Position numbers and translations under genes: made by a program
Part shown: piece after piece, positions 1-7,258 of the stretch
Position numbering within the stretch: the stretch's first letter is position 1
How the letters are laid out: each line of letters begins with the position of its first letter
The notes under the pieces: generated by a model
What the model saw: only the letters and a program-made list of their open reading frames with translations
Told to the model about the DNA's origin: nothing
Databases searched by the model: none
Origin: Cellulomonas fengjieae
Lineage (GTDB): Bacteria; Actinomycetota; Actinomycetes; Actinomycetales; Cellulomonadaceae
Direction: 5' to 3'
Assembly: GCF_018388465.1 (NCBI RefSeq)
Contig: NZ_CP074404.1
Coordinates: 3,162,001 to 3,226,000 of the forward strand
Length of the DNA: 64,000 nt

Positions 1-594
1 GTCCACGACGGTCGACAGGTGCTCCCAGGACAGCAGGAAGCCCAGCGAGACGTCCCAGCGGCTCGCCCCGCGCGCCAGCTCCCGCACCCAGAAGTCCACC
101 TCGGACTGCCCGGGGGTGCGACCGAGCACGTCGTCGTACAGGCGCACCACCCAGCCCGCGCGCGTGGAACCGGCCTGCTGGTAGTGCTCGTCGGACGCCA
201 GGAAGCCCGCACTGACGTGGGAGACCGTCCAGCCGGAGGCCAGCGCGTCCACCCAGTTGCTCAGGCCCACGGCGTCGGGGCCGCGACCCAGGAACCGCTC
301 GTACGTCCCGGTGATCAGCCGCGTGCGGTACTCGTGGCTGGACGTGATCGCGTTCGCCACCTCCACGCGCGGCCGACCGTCGAGGATCGCTGCCCGCCAC
401 GTCCCCAGCCCGGTCGGGTCCGGCGCGCGGCCGAACAGGTCCCGGTACACCCGGACCACGTAGCGCTCGACTGCCACCTCCTGGGCCGTCGCGGACGCCA
501 GCGGCGCGGCGACCGCGGGGGCGGTTCCGGTGAGCACGGTGAGGACACAGATCCCCGCGACGAGCCATCGTCGGACGGCACCGGGCACTCTCAC
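1..594 (-). CDS. Secreted DUF4214 repeat protein (C-terminus off the window)
   Basis: The reading frame runs off the left edge; 198 codons are visible from a GTG at 594. A GAGGGAGG ribosome binding site lies about 6 nt upstream and decides this start. The first 30 residues form a signal peptide (VRVPGAVRRWLVAG, then a hydrophobic core, then APAVAAPLA). The rest has repeated units with the pattern Y-x-x-x-x-G-R-x-P-D/G followed by G-x-x-x-W and S-x-E-Y/H, typical of DUF4214 modules; motifs such as LFGRAPDPTGLGTW, FLGRGPDAVGLSNW and VLGRTPGQSEVDFW mark three copies. DUF4214 proteins are usually exported and linked to surface or S-layer-like roles, but no enzymatic activity can be assigned. The C-terminus is not visible, so a fused catalytic domain cannot be excluded. 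Confidence 0.8.
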   Translation of the reverse strand, partial: MRVPGAVRRWLVAGICVLTVLTGTAPAVAAPLASATAQEVAVERYVVRVYRDLFGRAPDPTGLGTWRAAILDGRPRVEVANAITSSHEYRTRLITGTYERFLGRGPDAVGLSNWVDALASGWTVSHVSAGFLASDEHYQQAGSTRAGWVVRLYDDVLGRTPGQSEVDFWVRELARGASRWDVSLGFLLSWEHLSTVVD

Positions 595-708
595 GACGGC
601 CTCCCTCGTCAGCGCGGGCGCGCGCTGGCGCGATCGTAGCGGCCACGCTGCCACCTCCGGGCGGCGTTTCCGGGTGACCTGTGGGTGGGCTGGTCTAGCC
701 TCGGCGGC

Positions 709-1284
709 ATGGCCGTGGAGGTACTGCCCGCACTCGGACGCTACGACGACTTCTTCGAGGTCGTCGGGGTCAAGAAGCCCGGCGGCGGGGGCTGCTGGTG
801 CATGGCGTACCGGGACAGCCGGGTGCCGAACGACGCCCGGGGCGCGTACATGCGTGACGAGTGCGCCACGGCGCCCGGACCGGGCGTGCTGGCGTTCGTG
901 GACGGCGTGGTCGCGGGCTGGTGCTCGGTCGCCCCTCGCAGCACCTACCGCCGGCTGATGCGCTCCCGGACCATCCCGTTCGTCGACGAGCGGGACCCGT
1001 GGAGCATCGTCTGCTTCGTCGTGCGACCGGCGTTCCGGCGTCGCGGGCTGATGCACGAGCTGCTCGAGGGTGCGGTCGCGCACGCCGCCACGAACGGCGC
1101 CGAGGTGGTGGAGGGCTACCCCGTCGAGATCGACGGCGGTGACCGGGTCGAACTCGGCTCGGGGTACGTGGGCACCGCCCGGCTGTTCGAGTCGGCGGGC
1201 TTCACCAGGGCCGCGGCCACGACGGGCCACAGCGGCGGCCGACCGCGCGTGGTCATGCGCAAGGAGCTCTCGAGCGGGCGCTGA
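709..1284 (+). CDS. GNAT-family N-acetyltransferase
   Basis: This 191-residue protein is a GNAT acetyltransferase. The acetyl-CoA pyrophosphate-binding motif is FVVRPAFRRRGLMHELL, followed by an alpha/beta segment and FESAGFTR, the usual C-terminal motif. An unusual Gly/Cys-rich stretch near the N-terminus (PGGGGCWCMAYRD) resembles a GNAT subgroup that keeps paired cysteines near the active site. I chose ATG 709 because it follows a TAGCCT-like -10 element closely, suggesting a leaderless or very short leader; an in-frame GTG at 685 would add eight residues. The substrate cannot be read from the sequence. It stands alone between two unrelated genes. Confidence 0.8.
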   Translation: MAVEVLPALGRYDDFFEVVGVKKPGGGGCWCMAYRDSRVPNDARGAYMRDECATAPGPGVLAFVDGVVAGWCSVAPRSTYRRLMRSRTIPFVDERDPWSIVCFVVRPAFRRRGLMHELLEGAVAHAATNGAEVVEGYPVEIDGGDRVELGSGYVGTARLFESAGFTRAAATTGHSGGRPRVVMRKELSSGR

Positions 1285-1322
1285 CACGCTCCGATCGTGA
1301 CCATCCCGAGATCTGGATGTTA

Positions 1323-1334
1323 CTTACCGGTAAG
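1323..1334. promoter_or_regulatory. 12-bp palindrome upstream of ABC binding-protein gene
   Basis: CTTACCGGTAAG is a perfect 12-bp palindrome about 105 bp before the binding-protein start at 1440. A possible extended -10 (TGCTACCCAT, about 1362-1371) lies downstream, so the palindrome sits near the -35 zone. Such symmetry fits a dimeric repressor or activator site; the regulator is not identifiable. The rest of the 155-bp gap shows nothing else. Confidence 0.4.
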
Positions 1335-1439
1335 ACCCTCGTGAAACCGGACACATCGGTGTGCTACCCATAGCCCACTGAGAACCCAGCCGGCGGCTGT
1401 GCCCCTGCGCGTCCGCGGCTCCGACAGAAGAGGTAGCGC

Positions 1440-3089
1440 ATGTCCTCCCTCGCACCACATCGACGCCGCGTCCTCGCGGCGACCGCCGGACTCGCGGCGA
1501 CCGCTCTCGTGCTGACCGCCTGCTCGGGCACCGACGACGAGGGCGGCGCCGACGGCGGCGACAGCGGCTCCGGCACCTCGCTCACCATCGGCACCACGGA
1601 CAAGGTCACCTCGCTCGACCCGGCGGGCTCGTACGACAACGGCTCGTTCGCCGTGCAGAACCAGGTGTTCCCGTTCCTCATGAACACCCCCTACGGCAGC
1701 CCGGACGTCGAGCCCGACATCGCGGTCTCCGCTGAGTTCACGGCACCCACCGAGTACACGGTCACGCTCAAGCCCGACCTGAAGTGGGCCAACGGCCACG
1801 ACCTGACGGCCTCGGACGTGAAGTTCACGTTCGACCGCCAGCTCGCGATCGCGGACGAGAACGGGCCGTCCTCGCTGCTCTACAACCTGGAGAGCACCGA
1901 GGTGGTCGACGACACCACCGTCGTGTTCCACCTGAAGTCCGAGAACGACCAGATCTTCCCGCAGATCCTGTCCAGCCCCGCGGGCCCGATCGTCGACGAG
2001 GAGGTCATGTCGGCCGACTCGCTGACCCCGGACAACGAGATCGTCGACGCGAACGCGTTCGCGGGCCAGTACGTCATCACCAGCTACGCGTTCAACGAGC
2101 TGGTCTCCTACGAGGCGTACGACGACTACGCGGGCGTGCTGCCGGCGGCCAAGACCTCCGAGGTCAACGTCAAGTACTACGCCGACTCGTCGAACCTCAA
2201 GCTGGACATCCAGGAGGGCAACATCGACGTGGCGTTCCGCAGCCTCTCGGCGACGGACGTCGCCGACCTGGCCACGGACGACAACGTCAAGGTCGTCGAC
2301 GGTCCCGGCGGGGAGATCCGCTACATCGTCTTCAACTTCGACACGCAGCCGTTCGGAGCCAAGGCCGACGGCGCGGACCCGGCCAAGGCCCTCGCGGTCC
2401 GCCAGGCGGTCGCCCACCTGATCGACCGGGAGCCGCTGTCGGAGCAGGTCTACAAGGGCACCTACACGCCCCTGTACTCCTACGTGCCGGACGGCCTGAC
2501 GGGTGCGACCGAGTCGCTCAAGGGCATGTACGGCGACGGCGACGGCGGTCCCGACGCCGCCAAGGCCAAGGCGGCGCTCGAGGCCGCGGGCGTCACGACC
2601 CCGGTCGCGCTGAGCCTGCAGTACTCGAACGACCACTACGGTCCCTCGTCGGCCGACGAGTACGCCCTCATCAAGGACCAGCTGGAGAAGGACGGCCTGT
2701 TCGCGGTCGACCTGCAGACCACCGAGTGGGTCCAGTACTCCAAGGACCGCACGTCGGACGTCTACCCGTCCTACCAGCTCGGCTGGTTCCCGGACTACTC
2801 CGACGCCGACAACTACCTCACGCCGTTCTTCCTCACGGAGAACTTCCTGTCCAACCACTACGCCAACCAGGCGGTCAACGACATGATCCTGGAGCAGGCG
2901 ACGACGGCCGACGCCGACGCCCGCACCGCGCTCCTCGAGGGCATCCAGGACGCCGTGGCCGCGGACCTCTCGACGGTGCCGTACCTGCAGGGCGCCCAGG
3001 TGGCGGTCGTGGGCACGGACGTGACGGGCACCGAGGACACCCTCGACGCGTCGTTCAAGTTCCGCTACGGCGCACTCGCCACGAGCTGA
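1440..3089 (+). CDS. ABC transporter substrate-binding lipoprotein (family 5, DppA/OppA type)
   Basis: This 549-residue lipoprotein captures substrate for the downstream permeases. It starts with an Arg-rich N-terminus, a hydrophobic core and a lipobox LTAC with Cys28 as the lipidated residue. The mature part has family-5 (SBP_bac_5) features: DKVTSLDPAGSYDNG near the start, YTVTLKPDLKWANGHDLTASDVKFTFDR (quoted across a break), and a long C-terminal lobe. An AGAAGAGG ribosome binding site precedes ATG 1440. The family binds peptides, but several members, notably in Thermotoga, bind oligosaccharides. Because a GH42 beta-galactosidase follows the transporter, a beta-galactoside or other oligosaccharide ligand is a reasonable inference; peptides remain possible. 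Confidence 0.9.
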   Translation: MSSLAPHRRRVLAATAGLAATALVLTACSGTDDEGGADGGDSGSGTSLTIGTTDKVTSLDPAGSYDNGSFAVQNQVFPFLMNTPYGSPDVEPDIAVSAEFTAPTEYTVTLKPDLKWANGHDLTASDVKFTFDRQLAIADENGPSSLLYNLESTEVVDDTTVVFHLKSENDQIFPQILSSPAGPIVDEEVMSADSLTPDNEIVDANAFAGQYVITSYAFNELVSYEAYDDYAGVLPAAKTSEVNVKYYADSSNLKLDIQEGNIDVAFRSLSATDVADLATDDNVKVVDGPGGEIRYIVFNFDTQPFGAKADGADPAKALAVRQAVAHLIDREPLSEQVYKGTYTPLYSYVPDGLTGATESLKGMYGDGDGGPDAAKAKAALEAAGVTTPVALSLQYSNDHYGPSSADEYALIKDQLEKDGLFAVDLQTTEWVQYSKDRTSDVYPSYQLGWFPDYSDADNYLTPFFLTENFLSNHYANQAVNDMILEQATTADADARTALLEGIQDAVAADLSTVPYLQGAQVAVVGTDVTGTEDTLDASFKFRYGALATS

Positions 3090-3103
3090 CCCCGCATCGC
3101 AGG

Positions 3104-3140
3104 CCGACGGTCCCGTCCCCCACGGGGGCGGGACCGTCGG
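3104..3140 (+). promoter_or_regulatory. Strong intercistronic hairpin between binding protein and permease
   Basis: A 17-bp stem (left arm 3104-3120, right arm 3124-3140, one G.U pair) closes a 3-nt CAC loop. It sits between the binding-protein stop (3089) and the permease start (3170). Hairpins in this place in binding-protein operons usually stabilise the upstream mRNA or partly terminate, giving more binding protein than permease. There is no U-tract. Confidence 0.75.
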
Positions 3141-3169
3141 GCTCGTCCGCACCGCGACAGGCAGGAACC

Positions 3170-4276
3170 ATGACCTCCACCACCACCGGAGCACCCACGG
3201 GCGTCACGCCCGAGCCCACGACGGCGGCTCCGGCCGCGAAGAGCAGGCGATCGGGGGGGCACCTGGGCAGCTACCTGCTGGCCCGGTTCCTGCTGATCTT
3301 CCCCACCATCTTCATCCTGGTCACCACCGTCTTCGTGCTCATGCGGGCGACGGGCGACCCGATCACCGCCTCGCTCGGCGGCCGGCTGACGCACGACCAG
3401 CTGCAGGAGCGGATCCACGCGGCGGGCTACGACCGGCCGATCCTCGTCCAGTACCTCGAGTACCTGGGCAACGTGCTGCGCGGCGACTTCGGCACCACGA
3501 TCTCCGACAACCGCCCGGTCACCGAGGTGGTCATGACGTACGGGGCGGCCACCGTCGAGCTGGCGTTCTACGCGCTGCTCGTCGCGCTCCTGGTCGGGAT
3601 CCCCCTGGGCCGCATGGCGGCCGCGCGCCGCGACAAGGGCGTCGACGCGACCCTGCGCATCTCCGGGATCCTGGCGTACGCGACGCCCGTGTTCTTCGCC
3701 GGCATCCTGCTCAAGCTCGTCTTCTCCGTCTGGCTCGGCTGGCTCCCGGTCGCCGGGCGCGCGTCGACGGACACCCAGATCGACCTCCAGCGCCACGGCG
3801 CCGGGACCGGCATCTTCCTGATCGACGCCATCAGCACGGGCGACCCCGCCGTGGTCCTCGACGTGCTCGAGCACGCGATCCTGCCGGCGCTGGCCCTCGG
3901 CCTGCTGACGGGCGGCATCTTCCTGCGGCTGGTGCGCACCAACGTCATCGGCACCCTGTCCACGGGGTACGTCGAGGCGGCCCGTTCCCGCGGGGTCAAC
4001 GAGCGGCGGCTGCTGCGCCAGCACGCCTGGCGCCCCGCCCTCGTGCCCATCATCACGGTGATCGGCCTGCAGGTCGCGATGCTGCTCAGCGGTGCGGTCC
4101 TGACCGAGAAGACCTTCGAGTGGAAGGGGCTCGGCTTCCAGCTGGTCCAGTACCTGCTGGCCCGCGACTTCGTCGCAGTGCAGGGCCTGGTGGTCCTGCT
4201 CGCCGTGGTGGTGGCGCTGACGAACTTCGTCGTCGACGTCATCGCCGCGCTCGTCGACCCGAGGATCAGGTACTGA
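3170..4276 (+). CDS. ABC transporter permease (DppB type)
   Basis: The protein has 368 residues and is the first of two membrane subunits. A 30-residue Thr/Pro/Ala-rich N-terminal extension precedes the first membrane helix (YLLARFLLIFPTIFILVT), followed by the periplasmic loop typical of DppB/OppB proteins (TGDPITASLGG). The EAA loop that contacts the ATPase is EAARSRGVNERRLLRQHAWR, and LSGAVLTEKTFEWKGLG is the usual C-terminal signature. ATG 3170 is chosen because it follows the SD-like GGCAGGAAC and gives a family-length protein. It is followed 2 nt later by the second permease, consistent with one transcript. It should work with the binding protein at 1440 and the fused ATPase at 5373. 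Confidence 0.9.
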   Translation: MTSTTTGAPTGVTPEPTTAAPAAKSRRSGGHLGSYLLARFLLIFPTIFILVTTVFVLMRATGDPITASLGGRLTHDQLQERIHAAGYDRPILVQYLEYLGNVLRGDFGTTISDNRPVTEVVMTYGAATVELAFYALLVALLVGIPLGRMAAARRDKGVDATLRISGILAYATPVFFAGILLKLVFSVWLGWLPVAGRASTDTQIDLQRHGAGTGIFLIDAISTGDPAVVLDVLEHAILPALALGLLTGGIFLRLVRTNVIGTLSTGYVEAARSRGVNERRLLRQHAWRPALVPIITVIGLQVAMLLSGAVLTEKTFEWKGLGFQLVQYLLARDFVAVQGLVVLLAVVVALTNFVVDVIAALVDPRIRY

Positions 4277-4278
4277 CC

Positions 4279-5376
4279 ATGACTGCACTGACCCCCCTCG
4301 ACGGCCCAGACGCCGTCCACGCGGCGCCGCCCGCGCCCGAGCACACCGCACTGTGGAAGCGCCTGCCCGTCGTGCGCCACGTCCGCACGAGCGTCGGCCT
4401 GCAGCGCACCATGCTGGTCATCGGCATCGTGCTGACGCTCGTGTTCATCATCACCGCCGTCTTCGCTCCCCTGCTGGCGCCCTACGGCTTCAGCCAGCTG
4501 AGCTCGGGCGACCAGAGCTTCGGCGCGCAGCAGCCGCCGTCGGCCGAGCACTGGCTGGGCACCACGGTGGGCGGCTACGACGTGCTGTCGCGCACCATCT
4601 GGGGCGCCCGCCCGGCGCTGCTCGTCATCATCGTGGCCGTCGTGCTGTCGATCTTCCTCGGTGTGGCGCTCGGCCTGGTCTCCGGCTACTTCGGCGGCTG
4701 GGTGGACCGCGTGCTGGTGGTCATCGCGGACGCGCTCTTCGCGTTCCCGTCCCTGCTGCTGGCCATCGTCGTCGCGATCGTCATCAGCGGCGGGCAGTCG
4801 TCGATGTGGGGCGGGGTGATGGCGGCCGCCATCTCGCTGAGCGTCGTGATGATCCCGCAGTACTTCCGCGTGGTCCGCGCCGAGGTCGTGCGCGTGAAGG
4901 CCGAGGCGTTCGTCGAGTCCGCGCGGGTCATCGGCTCCGGCCACCTGCGCATCATGGGCCGGCACGTGCTGCGCAACTCGACCCGGACGCTGCCGCTGAT
5001 CCTCACCCTGAACTGCTCGGAGGCGGTGCTCACGCTGGCCGGCCTCGGGTTCCTCGGGTTCGGGATCGAGCCGACCGCCGCCGCCGACTGGGGCTACGAC
5101 CTGTCCAAGTCGCTGTCCGACGTCACCTCCGGCATCTGGTGGACCGCGATGCCCGCGGGCGTCGCGATCGTGCTCACCGTGCTGGGGGCCACCCTGGTCG
5201 GGGAGTCGCTCAACGACCTCGCGGACCCGCGCCTGCGCACGCGCCGGGCCGCCAAGGCCGCCGTGACCAGCCCTGTCGTGGCGGTTCCGGGCGGCGCGCT
5301 CACCGACGAGCTCGACGCCGTCGACGAGCTCGAGGCCCCGGACGATCTGTTCGACGGACGAGGGGAACGCGCATGA
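4279..5376 (+). CDS. ABC transporter permease (DppC type)
   Basis: This 365-residue protein is the second membrane subunit. It has an N-terminal helix (TMLVIGIVLTLVFIITAVFA), the DppC-type motif HWLGTTVGGYDVLSRTIWGA, a multi-helix core and the EAA loop ESARVIGSGHLRIMGRHVLR. The C-terminal signature LNDLADPRLRTR is typical of the family, but here a further acidic tail of about 45 residues (ELDAVDELEAPDDLFDG) follows. Its start lies 2 nt after the previous stop and its end overlaps the ATPase start by 4 nt (ATGA), so translation is probably coupled across all three genes. Confidence 0.9.
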   Translation: MTALTPLDGPDAVHAAPPAPEHTALWKRLPVVRHVRTSVGLQRTMLVIGIVLTLVFIITAVFAPLLAPYGFSQLSSGDQSFGAQQPPSAEHWLGTTVGGYDVLSRTIWGARPALLVIIVAVVLSIFLGVALGLVSGYFGGWVDRVLVVIADALFAFPSLLLAIVVAIVISGGQSSMWGGVMAAAISLSVVMIPQYFRVVRAEVVRVKAEAFVESARVIGSGHLRIMGRHVLRNSTRTLPLILTLNCSEAVLTLAGLGFLGFGIEPTAAADWGYDLSKSLSDVTSGIWWTAMPAGVAIVLTVLGATLVGESLNDLADPRLRTRRAAKAAVTSPVVAVPGGALTDELDAVDELEAPDDLFDGRGERA

Positions 5377-7070
5377 CCACCGAGAACGTCGTCGACATCC
5401 GGGACCTGCGCGTCTCGTTCGCCACCGACGCCGGCACCGTCCGGGCCGTCGAGGGTGTCACCCTCCAGGTGGCCGCGGGGGAGGTCCTCGCCATCGTGGG
5501 CGAGTCCGGCTCGGGCAAGACCGTGACCGCCCGCTCCCTCCTCGGCCTGCTGCCGGAGACCGCGCTGACCAGCGGCGTCGTGCTGCTGACCCGCAAGGAC
5601 GGCTCGGCTACGCACGACATCGTCACGCTGCGCGGCAGCGACCTGCGCGACGTGCGCGGCCGGGACGCCGCCATGGTGTTCCAGGAGCCGTCGACCGCGC
5701 TCAACCCGGTCTTCCCGGTGGGCTGGCAGATCGCGGAGGGCCTGCGCGCCCACGGTCGCCTCTCGGACAAGGACGCACGCGCCCGCGCGATCGACGTCCT
5801 GCGCCTGGTCGGCATCCCGGACCCGGAGCACCGCGTCGACCACTACCCGCACCAGTTCTCGGGCGGCCAGAAGCAGCGCATCGTGATCGCGCAGGCGCTG
5901 GTCCTCGACCCGGGCCTGATCATCGCCGACGAGCCGACCACCGCGCTCGACGTCACCGTGCAGGCCGAGATCCTGGACCTGCTGCGCCGCCTGCCGCAGG
6001 AGTTCGGCTCCGCGATCGTGCTGATCACGCACAACATGGGCGTCGTCGCCGACCTCGCCGACCGGGTCGCGGTCATGTACGAGGGCGAGATCGTCGAGCA
6101 GGCCGACGTGCGCACGCTGTTCTCGTCGCCGCAGCACCCGTACACCCGGCGGCTGCTCGACGCGGTGCCGCGCGTGGGTGGCAGCCGCCTGCGCGACCGC
6201 GCGCGGGCGGTGGGTGAGCTCGAGGCGATGGTCGTCGACGAGTCCGCGACGCCGGTCGTCGAGGCGAAGGAGCTGCGCGTCGTCTACCCCGGCCGGCTGC
6301 GGCAGCCCGCGTTCACCGCGGTCGACGGCGTCGACCTGGTGATCCGGCCCGGTGAGGTCCTCGGGCTGGTGGGCGAGTCGGGCAGCGGCAAGACCACGAT
6401 CGGGCGCGCGATCGCCGGGCTCACCTCGATCAGCGGTGGTTCGCTGAAGGTGCACGGCGTCGAGATGCTGGACGTCAAGGAGAAGGTCTTCCGCCCCGTC
6501 CGCAAGCGCATCGGGTTCGTCTTCCAGGACCCCGCGACGAGCTTCAACCCGCTGCTCACCATCGCGCAGTGCGTGGCCGAGCCCATGGTCGTGCACGGCC
6601 TGGCACCCAACCCGGTCGAGGCGCGGCCGCGGGTCGACGAGCTGCTGGAGGCGGTCCAGCTGCCCAGGGCGTTCGGTGACCGGTTCCCGCACGAGCTGTC
6701 CGGCGGCCAGCGCCAGCGTGCGAGCCTGGCGCGCGCGCTCATCCTCGGGCCCGAGCTGCTCGTCGCCGACGAGCCGACGAGCGCGCTCGACGTCTCCGTG
6801 CAGGCCCGGGTGCTGGACCTGTTCGCCCGCCTGCAGGCCGAGCTGGGCTTCGCGTGCCTGTTCATCAGCCACGACCTGGCCGTCGTCGACCTGCTCGCCC
6901 ACCGCATCGCGGTCCTGCACCGCGGGGTCCTGGTCGAGGAGGGCACGGGCGACGAGGTGCTCGGCGCGCCGAAGCACCCCTACACGCAGCGCCTGCTGGC
7001 TTCCCTGCCCGTGCCGGACCCGGTGGAGCAGGCCGCGCGGCGCGAGGCCTGGCGGAGCCTGCGGACGTAG
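5373..7070 (+). CDS. Two-domain ABC transporter ATP-binding protein (DppDF fusion)
   Basis: One 565-residue polypeptide carries two complete ATPase domains, equivalent to separate DppD and DppF subunits. Domain 1 has Walker A GESGSGKT at residues 43-50, signature FSGGQKQR and Walker B LIIADEPTTALD. Domain 2 has Walker A GESGSGKTT, signature LSGGQRQRAS and Walker B LLVADEPTSALD. Both carry the family-5 C-terminal motif (QHPYTRRLL and KHPYTQRLL). It energises import through the two permeases upstream and overlaps the second by 4 nt. Fused versions of this kind are common in Actinobacteria. No regulator gene lies nearby. Confidence 0.92.
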   Translation: MTTENVVDIRDLRVSFATDAGTVRAVEGVTLQVAAGEVLAIVGESGSGKTVTARSLLGLLPETALTSGVVLLTRKDGSATHDIVTLRGSDLRDVRGRDAAMVFQEPSTALNPVFPVGWQIAEGLRAHGRLSDKDARARAIDVLRLVGIPDPEHRVDHYPHQFSGGQKQRIVIAQALVLDPGLIIADEPTTALDVTVQAEILDLLRRLPQEFGSAIVLITHNMGVVADLADRVAVMYEGEIVEQADVRTLFSSPQHPYTRRLLDAVPRVGGSRLRDRARAVGELEAMVVDESATPVVEAKELRVVYPGRLRQPAFTAVDGVDLVIRPGEVLGLVGESGSGKTTIGRAIAGLTSISGGSLKVHGVEMLDVKEKVFRPVRKRIGFVFQDPATSFNPLLTIAQCVAEPMVVHGLAPNPVEARPRVDELLEAVQLPRAFGDRFPHELSGGQRQRASLARALILGPELLVADEPTSALDVSVQARVLDLFARLQAELGFACLFISHDLAVVDLLAHRIAVLHRGVLVEEGTGDEVLGAPKHPYTQRLLASLPVPDPVEQAARREAWRSLRT

Positions 7071-7150
7071 GGGCGCCGGGCTCGTCGGTCGTCACCCTGT
7101 CGGCCTCCCGGGGGTGCCCGGACCTGGTCGAACGGATGCCCTCGACCTGT

Positions 7151-7208
7151 TTGACAGGCGCGCCGACGCTGACCCACGATGACGCGCCTGCTTCATCGAA
7201 GCGCTTCG
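7151..7208 (+). promoter_or_regulatory. Promoter with LacI-type operator before beta-galactosidase
   Basis: TTGACA at 7151-7156 is a consensus -35; CACGAT at 7175-7180, after 18 nt, is a weak -10. Just downstream of the predicted start site is the perfect palindrome CGAAGCGCTTCG (7197-7208). Its AGCGCT core with inverted flanks is characteristic of LacI-family sites and resembles the GAGCGCTC core bound by CelR-type repressors of cellulolytic actinomycetes. The position would block transcription. No LacI-family gene is in the window. Confidence 0.65.
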
Positions 7209-7258
7209 CCTAGGTTCCCGAGGGGACCTCGACCGACGCGCCCCGCCCAGGAGACCCG

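Noticed and set aside
1320..3194. Long minus-strand open frame (624 codons) over the binding-protein gene
   Set aside because: It is an antisense shadow of a well-supported lipoprotein gene; the composition (long runs of Arg, Val, Gly, His) has no domain and no ribosome binding site.
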